From: an uncultured Alphaproteobacteria bacterium
Lineage (GTDB): Bacteria; Pseudomonadota; Alphaproteobacteria; Methylaequorales; Methylaequoraceae
Direction of reading: 5' to 3'
Assembly: GCA_902618535.1 (NCBI GenBank)
Contig: CACNAV010000003.1
Coordinates: 62,001 to 126,000 of the forward strand
DNA length: 64,000 nucleotides
Part shown: positions 48,336 through 56,956 of the stretch, piece after piece
How the letters are laid out: the number at the start of each line of letters is the position of its first letter
Numbering within the stretch: the stretch's first letter is position 1
The notes under the pieces: generated by a model
Databases searched by the model: none
Told to the model about the DNA's origin: nothing
What the model saw: the letters and a program-made list of their open reading frames with translations, nothing else
Translations under genes and position numbers: made by a program

Positions 48336-49433
48336 ATGGGTTTTAATTGTGGAATTTTAGGCTTACCAAATGTTGGAAAATCAACATTATTTAACGCTTT
48401 AACTTCAACTCAAAACGCTGAATCTAAAAATTATCCATTTTGTACTATTGATCCTAATATTGGGAAAGTTCAGGTAGAAGATGAACGTTTAAAAAAGATT
48501 TCAGAAATCTCTAAATCAGAAAAAACAATATTTAATCAATTGGAATTTGTTGATATTGCTGGTTTAGTTAAAGGGGCAAGTAAGGGTGAGGGGCTAGGAA
48601 ACAAATTCTTATCAAATCTTTACTCTGTTGATGCTCTTATTCATGTTGTTAGGTGTTTTGAAAACAAAGACATTACGCATGTCGACAGTAAAGTATCACC
48701 TCTTAATGATATTGATGTCATTGAGACTGAGCTATTACTGTCTGATCTTTCAAAAATAGAAAATATAATTGAAAATCTAAAAAAAAAAAATAAGGGAAAG
48801 GTTATTGACCCTAAACTTTTAAATACACTTGAAAGTGCAAAAAAAAACTTAGATAATGGAAACTTTTTAAGAAATTGCTCTGAAGAACCATTAGATTCTA
48901 AAATACTTGCAAGTTATAATTTCCTAACTGTAAAACCAATGATTTATGTTTGTAATGTAGATGAAGATTCAATCATTACAGGAAATGAACTAAGTAAACA
49001 AGTAGAAAGAATTGCAAATCAAACATCTACAAAAGTATTAAATATTTCAGCTGATATTGAATCTGAAATTTCTTTAATTGAAAACTTAAAAGAAAAACAA
49101 GAATTTCTACTATCAATTGGCTTAAAGGAAACATCCTTATCAAAACTTATTAGAGAAGGATATGACCTCTTAAATTTGTTAACCTTTTTTACGTCTGGTA
49201 TTAAAGAATCTCGTGCTTGGTCTTGTCAAAAAGGTTCCTTTGCGCCAGATGCTGGAGCTAAAATTCATACTGATTTTAAACGTGGTTTTATTAAAGTTGA
49301 AGTGATTGATTACCATGACTTTATAGAATTTAAGGGTGAATTAAATTGCAAAGAAAAAGGGAAAATTAGGCTAGAAGGTAAAGAGTATTTAGTAAAAGAT
49401 GGAGACATTATGAACTTCAAATTTAATGTTTAA
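48336..49433 (+). CDS. ychF: Redox-regulated ATPase YchF (Obg-like)
   Basis: Ribosome-associated P-loop ATPase. G1 GLPNVGKSTLFNALT, the FCTIDPNIG switch, G3 FVDIAGLVKGASKGEGLGNKFL, and the VCNVDE segment in place of NKxD. A C-terminal TGS-like domain (LLTFFTSGIKESRAWSC ... GAKIHTDF) completes it. 365 residues is standard. The pth-ychF order is widespread. It overlaps the convergent aldolase gene by 11 bp. Confidence 0.96.
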   Translation: MGFNCGILGLPNVGKSTLFNALTSTQNAESKNYPFCTIDPNIGKVQVEDERLKKISEISKSEKTIFNQLEFVDIAGLVKGASKGEGLGNKFLSNLYSVDALIHVVRCFENKDITHVDSKVSPLNDIDVIETELLLSDLSKIENIIENLKKKNKGKVIDPKLLNTLESAKKNLDNGNFLRNCSEEPLDSKILASYNFLTVKPMIYVCNVDEDSIITGNELSKQVERIANQTSTKVLNISADIESEISLIENLKEKQEFLLSIGLKETSLSKLIREGYDLLNLLTFFTSGIKESRAWSCQKGSFAPDAGAKIHTDFKRGFIKVEVIDYHDFIEFKGELNCKEKGKIRLEGKEYLVKDGDIMNFKFNV

Positions 49434-50055
49434 ACTTATAGTTAGTAAACTTTTTTAAAACACTACTAATCTCCTTACTACTTAACAGTTTGAAGTTTTT
49501 TGATAACAAACAAAAATAATACTGCTTTGCTAACTTTTCTAATGCTAAAGAAAGATGAGTTGCCTCATCAATATTTTCACCTAGACTTATTTGTCCATGG
49601 TTGGCAATCAAGCATCCTTTTCTATTCCGACATGCTTCCAATACAAAGTTGGCTAGCTTTGTTGTTCCGAAAGTCGCATATTTTGAGCACTTGATATCAT
49701 CTCCTCCAAATTCAGCTATCATATAATGAAATTTTTTAATCTTTTGCCTCATACAAGAAAGAATAGATGCCCAATCGGAGTGACAATGAACAATTGAGTT
49801 AATTTCTTTACGCTTTTTATAGATTAATAAATGTAAATCAAGCTCACTAGACGGTTTTACTCTATTATTTAAATTACCCTCAAAATCAACTATAGAAATA
49901 TTTTCAATTTTTAAGTTTTTTATATCTACGCCTGAAGGAGTGATAAAAACTTTTTCTTTAAATTTTACGCTAATATTACCCTCGGAGCCTAAGTTCATTC
50001 CTTTTTGCAAAAGTAGGTTGTAATTTTTAATAATTCTTTCTTTTATAATTCTCAT
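49423..50055 (-). CDS. Class II aldolase, fuculose-phosphate type; probable methylthioribulose-1-phosphate aldolase
   Basis: Zn-dependent class II aldolase/adducin family protein, 210 residues. Motifs: GMNLGSEGNIS, VFITPSGVDIKNL, KPSSELDLHL (catalytic Glu), zinc histidines in VHCHSDWAS and a third in IANHGQIS. The ITPSG and KPSSE motifs resemble fuculose-1-phosphate aldolase and the Ald2 enzyme more than the dehydratase MtnB, which uses SGRDKG and SAET patterns. With mtnP and mtnA just upstream (2-bp gap) it would split 5-methylthioribulose 1-phosphate into DHAP and methylthioacetaldehyde. MtnB activity cannot be excluded from sequence alone. Confidence 0.75.
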   Translation of the reverse strand: MRIIKERIIKNYNLLLQKGMNLGSEGNISVKFKEKVFITPSGVDIKNLKIENISIVDFEGNLNNRVKPSSELDLHLLIYKKRKEINSIVHCHSDWASILSCMRQKIKKFHYMIAEFGGDDIKCSKYATFGTTKLANFVLEACRNRKGCLIANHGQISLGENIDEATHLSLALEKLAKQYYFCLLSKNFKLLSSKEISSVLKKFTNYKFKH

Positions 50056-50057
50056 AA

Positions 50058-51128
50058 CTAAACTTTCAAATTTCTTTGTATAGACGAGAAATCAGCTTTA
50101 CAAATTCCATTTTCAGTTATTAAGGCTGTAATAAATTTTGAAGGTGTTACATCAAAAGCGGGGTTAAAAGTTTTAGTTTTGTTTTTATAAATTCTCCCAG
50201 TTGATAGTTTTTTAGATTTTTCAAAAATCAAATCTGATAATTCTTTTCCATCTCTGATTTCTATTGGTATATGTGAACCATTTTTTAAGTTGCGATCTAT
50301 TGTGGAGGTAGGTAATGCAACATAAAATGGAATATTATTTTCATAAGCAGAAATTGCTTTTAAATATGTCCCTATTTTGTTACAAACATCTCCATTCATT
50401 GCAGTTCTATCGCTTCCAACTAAACATAAATCAACTTTTCCATTTTGCATTAGATGGCCACCTGCATTGTCTACAATTACAGTGTGAGGAATTTTTTCGT
50501 TCTTTAACTCCCATGATGTTAGGAGAGCTCCTTGATTTCTTGGTCTTGTCTCATCAACCCACACGTGTAAGGGAATTTGAGCATGATTAGCACAAAAAAT
50601 AGGGGATAAAGCAGTGCCATAATCAACAGTTGCTAACCAACCAGCGTTGCAATGTGTCAATATATTTACTGGTTTTTTTTTTTTGTTGTAAATTTGTTCA
50701 ATTATTTTAAGTCCATTGATACCTATCTGCTTACAGTTCTCAATATCATCATCTCGTATTAAATTCGCAAGTTTGAAGGCTAAACTAGCTCTTTTACTTG
50801 GAATTGTTTTTAGTAATTTTTTTTTTATTGTATCTAATGCCCATTTAAGATTAATAGCAGTAGGTCTAGTCTTTAAAAGTTTCTGGTAACATTTTTTTAT
50901 ATTAAGTGTACTAGAATTTTGTTCAATTGATTTTGCAAAGCCTAAAGCAGCAGTTACTCCAATTAAAGGAGCGCCCCTAACTTTCATATCACTTATAGCT
51001 GTACAAAAGTCGTTAAGAGATTTTAATTTTTGCACTTTAAATTCAAAAGGAAGTTTAGTCTGATCTATAATTTTTACTTCCCTATTATCAATCCAAATTG
51101 TAGAAAATTTTTTATTTTTAACTCTCAT
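50058..51128 (-). CDS. mtnA: S-methyl-5-thioribose-1-phosphate isomerase MtnA
   Basis: Converts methylthioribose 1-phosphate to methylthioribulose 1-phosphate. Family motifs: KVRGAPLIGVTAALGFA, ARP-like TRPTAINLKWALD, the catalytic cysteine in ILTHCNAGWLATVDYGTAL, WVDETRPRNQGALLTSWEL, and the catalytic Asp in GSDRTAMNGDVCNKIGTY. 356 residues is typical of MtnA rather than eIF2B-alpha proteins. It overlaps mtnP by 4 bp (ATGA). Confidence 0.95.
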   Translation of the reverse strand: MRVKNKKFSTIWIDNREVKIIDQTKLPFEFKVQKLKSLNDFCTAISDMKVRGAPLIGVTAALGFAKSIEQNSSTLNIKKCYQKLLKTRPTAINLKWALDTIKKKLLKTIPSKRASLAFKLANLIRDDDIENCKQIGINGLKIIEQIYNKKKKPVNILTHCNAGWLATVDYGTALSPIFCANHAQIPLHVWVDETRPRNQGALLTSWELKNEKIPHTVIVDNAGGHLMQNGKVDLCLVGSDRTAMNGDVCNKIGTYLKAISAYENNIPFYVALPTSTIDRNLKNGSHIPIEIRDGKELSDLIFEKSKKLSTGRIYKNKTKTFNPAFDVTPSKFITALITENGICKADFSSIQRNLKV

Positions 51129-51982
51129 AAGTCATTGAAAATAAATTTGAGTTTTTTCTTAGTAGATTTTTCTATTTTTTCTACTCTAGTAATTAATGAG
51201 TTTTTTGATATTTTTTTTATTTTTTCATCGCAGCTAATTTTTTTTATTTTTGAAAATTCTTCTATCAGTTTAAATGCATTGTTCGAATTTTGATTCATTG
51301 TCTTAACTATCTGTTCAACAGTTACAGAATCATGCTGAGGGTGCCAACAGTCAAAATCAGTAACCATAGATATTGCAGCGTAACATATACCAGCCTCCCT
51401 TGCTAATTTAGCTTCAGGCATATTTGTCATTCCTATAACGTCACACCCCCAAGATCTAAAAAGATTTGACTCTGCAAGTGAAGAGAATTGAGGACCTTCT
51501 ATGCAGATATAAGTACCGTTAGAATGAAAATTGAGTTTTAATTTTTTTAAATTGCTTAAAGAGATTTTTCTCAGGTTTTCACAAACTGGAGAGGACATAG
51601 AAACATGCGATATACAATCATCATCGAAAAAAGTTTTTTTTCTCAAATATGTATTATCTATAAATTGGTCAACAACAACAAAGTCTCCTGGTTTATAATC
51701 CTCTCTAAGACTACCAACTGCGGATAAAGAAATAATATTCTGCACACCCAATTTTTTTAAACATTCTATATTAGCTCTATAATTTATTTCTGAGGGTGAA
51801 ATATTGTGATTAATTCCATGTCTTGGCAAAAAAGCGATTGACTTACCATTTAAAGATCCTAAGCATACTTTATATGAGGGCTTGCCAAAAGAAGTTTTAA
51901 CGGTTTCCCATTTTATTTTTTTGAGATTTGGAATTTTGTAAAGACCACTTCCACCGATGAAAGCGAGTTCAATTTCGCTCAT
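51125..51982 (-). CDS. mtnP: 5'-methylthioadenosine phosphorylase MtnP
   Basis: Phosphorolyses methylthioadenosine, a by-product of polyamine and homoserine-lactone synthesis, to adenine and methylthioribose 1-phosphate. Motifs: IGGSGLYKI, FLPRHGINHNISPSEINYRANI, SLSAVGSLREDYKPGDFVV, IEGPQFSSLAESNLFRSWG, and DVIGMTNMPEAKLAREAGI. 285 residues is typical. It starts 4 bp after petC, so it probably shares the bc1 transcript. In many alphaproteobacteria apt follows petC-mtnP; here apt is absent and mtnA follows. Confidence 0.95.
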   Translation of the reverse strand: MSEIELAFIGGSGLYKIPNLKKIKWETVKTSFGKPSYKVCLGSLNGKSIAFLPRHGINHNISPSEINYRANIECLKKLGVQNIISLSAVGSLREDYKPGDFVVVDQFIDNTYLRKKTFFDDDCISHVSMSSPVCENLRKISLSNLKKLKLNFHSNGTYICIEGPQFSSLAESNLFRSWGCDVIGMTNMPEAKLAREAGICYAAISMVTDFDCWHPQHDSVTVEQIVKTMNQNSNNAFKLIEEFSKIKKISCDEKIKKISKNSLITRVEKIEKSTKKKLKFIFNDL

Positions 51983-51986
51983 GGAT

Positions 51987-52757
51987 TTAGTCTAAATCCT
52001 TCCAGATTTTTCTTTTTACTCCAAGTAACATAATTGTAATTAAAACTAGAAAAAAAAGTGTTTTTACGCCAAGACTTTTTCTTTCTTCTAATTCAGGTTC
52101 TGCTGTCCAAGCTAAAAAAGCAGTAACATCTTTAGCAATTTGAGTGTGGGTTGCCTCAGTCCCATCATCATACTCTACAATATCATCCTCAATTGGTGAG
52201 GGCATAGCAATTTGGTTACCTGGATAAAATGTATTGTAATACATTCCTTCACTTGCTTCATAGTCCTCTGGATATTCTTTATATCCATTAAGAAGACTAT
52301 ATAGATAATCTGCTCCACCCGCTCTAGCCTTGACAATGAGGGAAAGATCTGGTGGATAGGCTCCATTATTAGCGACTCTAGCCACGTTATCATTTTCATA
52401 GGGACCAACAAATTTATCACTAGGAAGAGCCTCTCTTTGAAACATTTCTCCTTCATCATTTGGGCCATCTGTAATTTCATACTCACCAGCTATTGATTTG
52501 ATTTCGTCACTCGAAAACCCTATGTCCTTAAGATCTCTGTAAGATACATGCCTGATTCCGTGGCAAGCTGCACAAACTTCTCGGTAAACTTTGAATCCTC
52601 TTTGAAGAGCTGTATTATCAAATCTTCCAAAAATACCATTAAATGGCCATTTTTGTTCCATTAAATCAACCTTATCACCGGCTGAAAAAACTGAGAGTGG
52701 AAATAAAATGGTTAAAAGTAAAATTGTTATGTGTAATTTACTTTGCATAACTTTCAT
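51987..52757 (-). CDS. petC: Cytochrome c1 (bc1 complex)
   Basis: Haem c subunit of ubiquinol-cytochrome c reductase, anchored in the inner membrane. A signal peptide ([15 protein letters not shown]...) is followed by the haem-binding CAACH, a [18 protein letters not shown] stretch, the distal-ligand segment IAMPSPI, and a C-terminal membrane helix ending in the basic [10 protein letters not shown] start it at the ATG at 52757 inside the petB 3' end; 52748 is equally possible. Longer frames toward 52817 have no family support. Confidence 0.93.
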   Translation of the reverse strand: MKVMQSKLHITILLLTILFPLSVFSAGDKVDLMEQKWPFNGIFGRFDNTALQRGFKVYREVCAACHGIRHVSYRDLKDIGFSSDEIKSIAGEYEITDGPNDEGEMFQREALPSDKFVGPYENDNVARVANNGAYPPDLSLIVKARAGGADYLYSLLNGYKEYPEDYEASEGMYYNTFYPGNQIAMPSPIEDDIVEYDDGTEATHTQIAKDVTAFLAWTAEPELEERKSLGVKTLFFLVLITIMLLGVKRKIWKDLD

Positions 52758-53988
52758 TAATGTCTTTATCAAATTTTTTAGATAAAACAGCAGCTGAAAT
52801 ACTTGATGGCAACTCACCTACTTTTTCAAAACGGGAGAGTAAGGGCATTATAATCAAGAAGAAGGAAAAGTAATACACTGAAGCAATTCTTGCAATTAGA
52901 ACATAAACGCCTTCTGCTGGCATAGCACCAACCCATCCAAGGACAATAGCGTTAATAAAAAACAACCAGTAAAACTGTTTGTAAAAAGGTCTGAAAGTTG
53001 CGCTCCTAACTTTATGTTTGTCTAACCATGGTAGAAGAAAAAGAACTAAAACTGCAGCAAACATTAGCAAGACACCAGTCAGTTTGTCGGGGACAGCTCT
53101 TAAAATTGCATAAAATGGAAGAAAATACCATTCTGGTACAATGTGAGCAGGTGTTTGCAATGGGTTAGCGGGAATGTAATTATCTGGATGACCTAAAAAG
53201 TTTGGGGCAAAAAATACCAGAGCAGCATAAACTATCAAAAAAACACCTAATCCAAAGTAATCTTTGACCGTATAATAAGGATGAAAAGGAATAGTGTCTC
53301 CAGAAGATTTGACATCTACACCTGTTGGGTTATTAGAACCGAACTGATGAAGCGCGACTAAATGAAGAGCGACAACACCTACTATTGCGAACGGAAGAAG
53401 ATAATGTAAAACAAAAAATCTGCTTAACGTTGGGTTATCTACAGAAAAACCTCCCCATAAAAAAGTTACTATGTAATCTCCGATAACTGGAAAAGCGGAG
53501 AACAAATTGGTTATAACTGTTGCTCCCCAAAAGCTCATTTGTCCCCACGGAAGAACATAACCCATAAAGGCTGTAGCCATCATCAGCAGTAAAATAACAA
53601 CTCCAAGCATCCACAAAATCTCCCTCGGGTATTTATAAGATCCGTAATACAAGCCTCTAAATATATGAATATAAACAATTATAAAGAACATCGAAGCTCC
53701 GTTCATATGAATGTATCGTAATAACCATCCATTATTAACATCTCTCATTATTCTCTCAACACTGTCGAAAGCAATATCGGTATTAGCTGTATATTGCATT
53801 GCCAAAAGAATACCTGTTACAATCATGATAACCAGAGTGATTCCGGCAAGTGAGCCAAAATTCCAGAAATAGTTGAGGTTTTTAGGGGTTGGATAGTCTC
53901 TTAAATTGTGATTTATAAATGTGAAAACTGGAAGTCTTTTATCAATCCATCCAGTAATTCCAGTTTTTTTGTTTTCTTGATTGTCCAT
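52738..53988 (-). CDS. petB: Cytochrome b (bc1 complex)
   Basis: Quinone-oxidising membrane subunit. Eight membrane helices, haem histidines in [11 protein letters not shown] ... [11 protein letters not shown] and in FVLHYLLPF ... [11 protein letters not shown], the Qo-site [15 protein letters not shown] (PEWY), and the [14 protein letters not shown] signature. 416 residues is typical for alphaproteobacteria. Three bases separate it from petA, and it overlaps petC. Confidence 0.97.
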   Translation of the reverse strand: MDNQENKKTGITGWIDKRLPVFTFINHNLRDYPTPKNLNYFWNFGSLAGITLVIMIVTGILLAMQYTANTDIAFDSVERIMRDVNNGWLLRYIHMNGASMFFIIVYIHIFRGLYYGSYKYPREILWMLGVVILLLMMATAFMGYVLPWGQMSFWGATVITNLFSAFPVIGDYIVTFLWGGFSVDNPTLSRFFVLHYLLPFAIVGVVALHLVALHQFGSNNPTGVDVKSSGDTIPFHPYYTVKDYFGLGVFLIVYAALVFFAPNFLGHPDNYIPANPLQTPAHIVPEWYFLPFYAILRAVPDKLTGVLLMFAAVLVLFLLPWLDKHKVRSATFRPFYKQFYWLFFINAIVLGWVGAMPAEGVYVLIARIASVYYFSFFLIIMPLLSRFEKVGELPSSISAAVLSKKFDKDINESYAK

Positions 53989-53991
53989 AAT

Positions 53992-54549
53992 TTAACCTAT
54001 TCTTATAATATCGTCACTAACAAATTCATAAGGAGGAATTTCTAAGTTAAGAGGTGCTGGACCTTTCCTAATCCTTCCAGAAGTGTCATAGTGAGAACCA
54101 TGACAGGGACAGAACCACCCACCGTATTCTCCTTTACTGTCTCCTACTTTTTGACCTAAAGGAACACATCCTAGGTGAGAACAGACGCCGACAACAACTA
54201 ACCATTTAGGGTTTTTAACTCTAGATTCATCTGTTTCTTTGTGAGGCAGGTCATCTACCGAAACATTATCAGCTGAACTAATTTCAGATTCTGATCTGTG
54301 TCTAATGAAAATAGGTTTGCCTCTCCACATTACGGTCAGACTTTGGCCCTCTTCTAATGGAGAAAGGTCAACTTCAGTGGTAGACAAAGCAAGAACATCT
54401 TTACTAGGGTTCATAGTGTCGATCATTGACCAAGCAAAAGCTCCTCCTCCAGCTATTGCTAAACCAGCTGTAGTGATGAAAAGAAAATCTCTTTTTTCCT
54501 CATCAATGGGGGAAGGCTTATTTTTTGTATTTGTATTCAATTCTTTCAT
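53992..54549 (-). CDS. petA: Rieske iron-sulfur protein (bc1 complex)
   Basis: [2Fe-2S] subunit that passes electrons from ubiquinol to cytochrome c1. The cluster motifs are CSHLGC and CPCHGSHYD, followed by the Pro loop GPAPLNLEIP. The N-terminal membrane anchor (about 24-45) is preceded by KRDFLF; most bc1 Rieske proteins have the twin-arginine RRDFL of the Tat pathway. 185 residues is typical. It is first in the petABC-mtnP-mtnA-aldolase run; its promoter must lie in the 53-bp gap to the divergent hemF. Confidence 0.96.
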   Translation of the reverse strand: MKELNTNTKNKPSPIDEEKRDFLFITTAGLAIAGGGAFAWSMIDTMNPSKDVLALSTTEVDLSPLEEGQSLTVMWRGKPIFIRHRSESEISSADNVSVDDLPHKETDESRVKNPKWLVVVGVCSHLGCVPLGQKVGDSKGEYGGWFCPCHGSHYDTSGRIRKGPAPLNLEIPPYEFVSDDIIRIG

Positions 54550-54602
54550 TATACTAAATTAATTCATATGTTAATAATATAAAAACAAAAAAATTTAAAA
54601 CA

Positions 54603-55448
54603 ATGAAAAAAATCGATCAAAAAAAAAAGCTTTCTAGTGAATGGTTTAGAGAATTGAGGAATAAAATCTGTAAAGAATTAGAAAAATTTGAGGTTACTGG
54701 AAAAAAATTTAGAAAAAAAAAGTGGAACAGAGATGTAAAAGGGACTAATAAACTTGGTGGAGGAGAAATGAGTGTTTTAAGAGGCGAAACTTTTGAAAAA
54801 GCCGGGGTCAACATATCAACAGTTTTTGGGCCTATTTCACAAGAATTGAAGGGTAAAATTCCAGGTTCCAAAACTGCTAAAGGCTTTTGGGCCTCGGGTA
54901 TATCTGTTGTTATTCATCCTTACTCTCCTAAAATTCCAGCTATTCACATGAATACTAGGTTTATTGTAACTGGTAAAAATTGGTTTGGAGGCGGGACAGA
55001 TATTACCCCCAATAATTTAAACTCGTCCAACTCTATTAAATTAGCAAATTACTTTCATAATGAACTTAAAGGAATATGTGAAAAATACCAGAAAGGAAGT
55101 TATTACAAATACAAAAATTGGTGTGATGAATATTTTTTTCTTCCTCATAGAAACGAGCCAAGAGGATTGGGAGGAATTTTTTATGATTACTTAGACTCAA
55201 AAAACTGGGAATCAGACTTCTCTTTTACTAAAGATGTCGGACAAACTTTTTTGAATTCCTACATTAATATAACAAAGAAAACAATGCATTTGAAATGGAA
55301 TGATTCAGACAAAAATCTACAATCATTTAGAAGATCTAGATATGCTGAATTTAATTTACTTCATGACCGAGGAACAAAATTTGGTTTACAGACAAACGGT
55401 AATATAGATGCAATTTTTATGTCTTTACCTCCTAGAACTGGTTGGTAA
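54603..55448 (+). CDS. hemF: Aerobic coproporphyrinogen III oxidase HemF
   Basis: Oxygen-dependent step of haem synthesis. Motifs: GGGEMSVLRGETFEKAGVN, PAIHMNTRF, NWFGGGTDITP, PHRNEPRGLGGIFYDYLD, AEFNLLHDRGTKFGLQTNG and the end MSLPPRTGW. 281 residues is typical. It shows dependence on oxygen, in agreement with the neighbouring bc1 complex. It is tail-to-tail with the CCA-enzyme homologue, overlapping by 24 bp. Confidence 0.96.
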   Translation: MKKIDQKKKLSSEWFRELRNKICKELEKFEVTGKKFRKKKWNRDVKGTNKLGGGEMSVLRGETFEKAGVNISTVFGPISQELKGKIPGSKTAKGFWASGISVVIHPYSPKIPAIHMNTRFIVTGKNWFGGGTDITPNNLNSSNSIKLANYFHNELKGICEKYQKGSYYKYKNWCDEYFFLPHRNEPRGLGGIFYDYLDSKNWESDFSFTKDVGQTFLNSYINITKKTMHLKWNDSDKNLQSFRRSRYAEFNLLHDRGTKFGLQTNGNIDAIFMSLPPRTGW

Positions 55449-56657
55449 GAACTCTAAAGCAAAATTAATACACTGTTTTTTTAAGGGTTGATAATTATTT
55501 TTGATCCACCACTTTCTTGTTTCTATTAAAACATTCCCTATTCTCTTTCCCTCCTTGAAACCAAGCTTTATTAAGTCTGCTCCATTGATAGGAAACTCTT
55601 TAAGCTTAAAATTTTTGATTTCTTCGAAAAGCATTAAGAACACTGTTTTTGTTAATTTTTTTTCCATAACAGCAAATATTATATGGTCTATAACTAATTC
55701 TTTATCAAATTCATAAAGTAAATATAAAACTTTTTTTAATGAAAAGTTTTTCTCATTAATTTTATTAACTATTCTTTGTTTTTGATTTTTGTTCAGGTGA
55801 TTCAAAAAGCTTAATTTTTTGATCTTTCTTTTTCTAATTAAATATTTAATTCTTCTTTCAAATGAAACATCGTTGATTTCCCTTTCTAATTTACAAAGTG
55901 CTAAAAAATCATTTGAATCAAATTTGCAATCCAGAGACAACTCAAGAAATTTTTTTGTTTTTTTTAAAATAAATCTTGATTCAAAATTACTTAAAATTAT
56001 TATCTTTTTAAGTTCGTTAATTCTTCTTTCAAATGATAATTTTAACAATTTTTTTTGAAATTTTTCACAAATTTTTAAATCTTTTCTGTAAAAATTTTTT
56101 GAATAGTAAATTGAAAATCTTAAGAATCTTAGAATTCTTAAAAAATCCTCCTGGATTCTTTTTTCTGTATCTCCTATAAACTTAACAATTGGTTTTTCTC
56201 TCTTAAGATCTTTCATCCCATTTTGAGGATCTTTTAAGTTACCAGTGGTATCACAATAAATTGAATTAATTGTAAAATCTCTTCTTTTTGAATCCTCTAA
56301 TAAATCTGGAGAAAATTCTACTTTGGCTTTTCTTCCAAATGTCTCTACATCTCTTCTCATTGATGTTAAATCAAAGAAATCTTTACCGTCATGAATTACA
56401 ATTGAACCATATTCGATTCCTACCAAAGAAATTTTAATTTTTTGTTTTTTTAAAATTTTTACTACCAACTCTATCGGTAAATCTGTTACCAGGTCAGGAG
56501 GTGATGAAATTTTGTTCTTTAATATCAAACATCTCACAACTCCACCAATCAAGAATAAATTTCCATTGTGTGGTTTTAACATAAGTTCAATTTTTTTTAT
56601 TTGTGATAATGGAAGCTCGATATATTTAATAACTTTACTAAAATTTTTAATTTTCAT
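55425..56657 (-). CDS. CCA tRNA nucleotidyltransferase / poly(A) polymerase family, altered active site
   Basis: Class II nucleotidyltransferase family normally adding CCA to tRNA 3' ends. The fold motifs are present: IGGVVR (family GGxVRD), the RRDFTINS motif, and the EDFLRILRFLRF arginine helix, then a diverged, lysine-rich helical C-terminal half. However, the two-metal DxD of motif A (family .DIDLAT) reads PPDLVT at residues 53-58, so the first catalytic Asp is Pro, and GGxVRD reads GGVVRC. Either the enzyme is impaired or has another role. I start it at ATG 56657 (a TTG lies one codon upstream); it overlaps the small upstream gene by 11 bp. Confidence 0.85.
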   Translation of the reverse strand: MKIKNFSKVIKYIELPLSQIKKIELMLKPHNGNLFLIGGVVRCLILKNKISSPPDLVTDLPIELVVKILKKQKIKISLVGIEYGSIVIHDGKDFFDLTSMRRDVETFGRKAKVEFSPDLLEDSKRRDFTINSIYCDTTGNLKDPQNGMKDLKREKPIVKFIGDTEKRIQEDFLRILRFLRFSIYYSKNFYRKDLKICEKFQKKLLKLSFERRINELKKIIILSNFESRFILKKTKKFLELSLDCKFDSNDFLALCKLEREINDVSFERRIKYLIRKRKIKKLSFLNHLNKNQKQRIVNKINEKNFSLKKVLYLLYEFDKELVIDHIIFAVMEKKLTKTVFLMLFEEIKNFKLKEFPINGADLIKLGFKEGKRIGNVLIETRKWWIKNNYQPLKKQCINFALEFLPTSSRR

Positions 56658-56877
56658 CAAAATAACCAGGAATCAAATTTTCACCGTCGAACTTTGGTGG
56701 ATAATATTTTTTATTGGGTTCTATTTTTTGAGTTGTAAAAAAAAAAAATAAACCCATGAAAATTAAAAACACAAATGCGAAGTTTAAATAAACAGATTTT
56801 TTACTAATTTTTTTTGTAGAAAGAAAAATTGTTAAAAAAATCAATAATACAAAGATAAAAATTAATACTTTAACCAC
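56647..56877 (-). CDS. Small membrane protein, DUF6111-like
   Basis: 76 residues, GTG start at 56877. Two hydrophobic helices (about 3-18 and 29-47) and a C-terminal soluble tail YYPPKFDGENLIPGYFDEN, which matches the 'Y.P....dG.lvPG.f' ending I associate with DUF6111 proteins next to CCA-enzyme genes in alphaproteobacteria. Function unknown. A 12-A run at 56737-56748 encodes part of the second helix. It overlaps the CCA-enzyme gene by 11 bp. Confidence 0.6.
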   Translation of the reverse strand: MVKVLIFIFVLLIFLTIFLSTKKISKKSVYLNFAFVFLIFMGLFFFFTTQKIEPNKKYYPPKFDGENLIPGYFDEN

Positions 56878-56956
56878 TTACAAAAAAATACTATGTTATT
56901 ATAAAATTATACAATCTATGGTTACTACCAAAATATTATAACAAGAATTTAATGAT

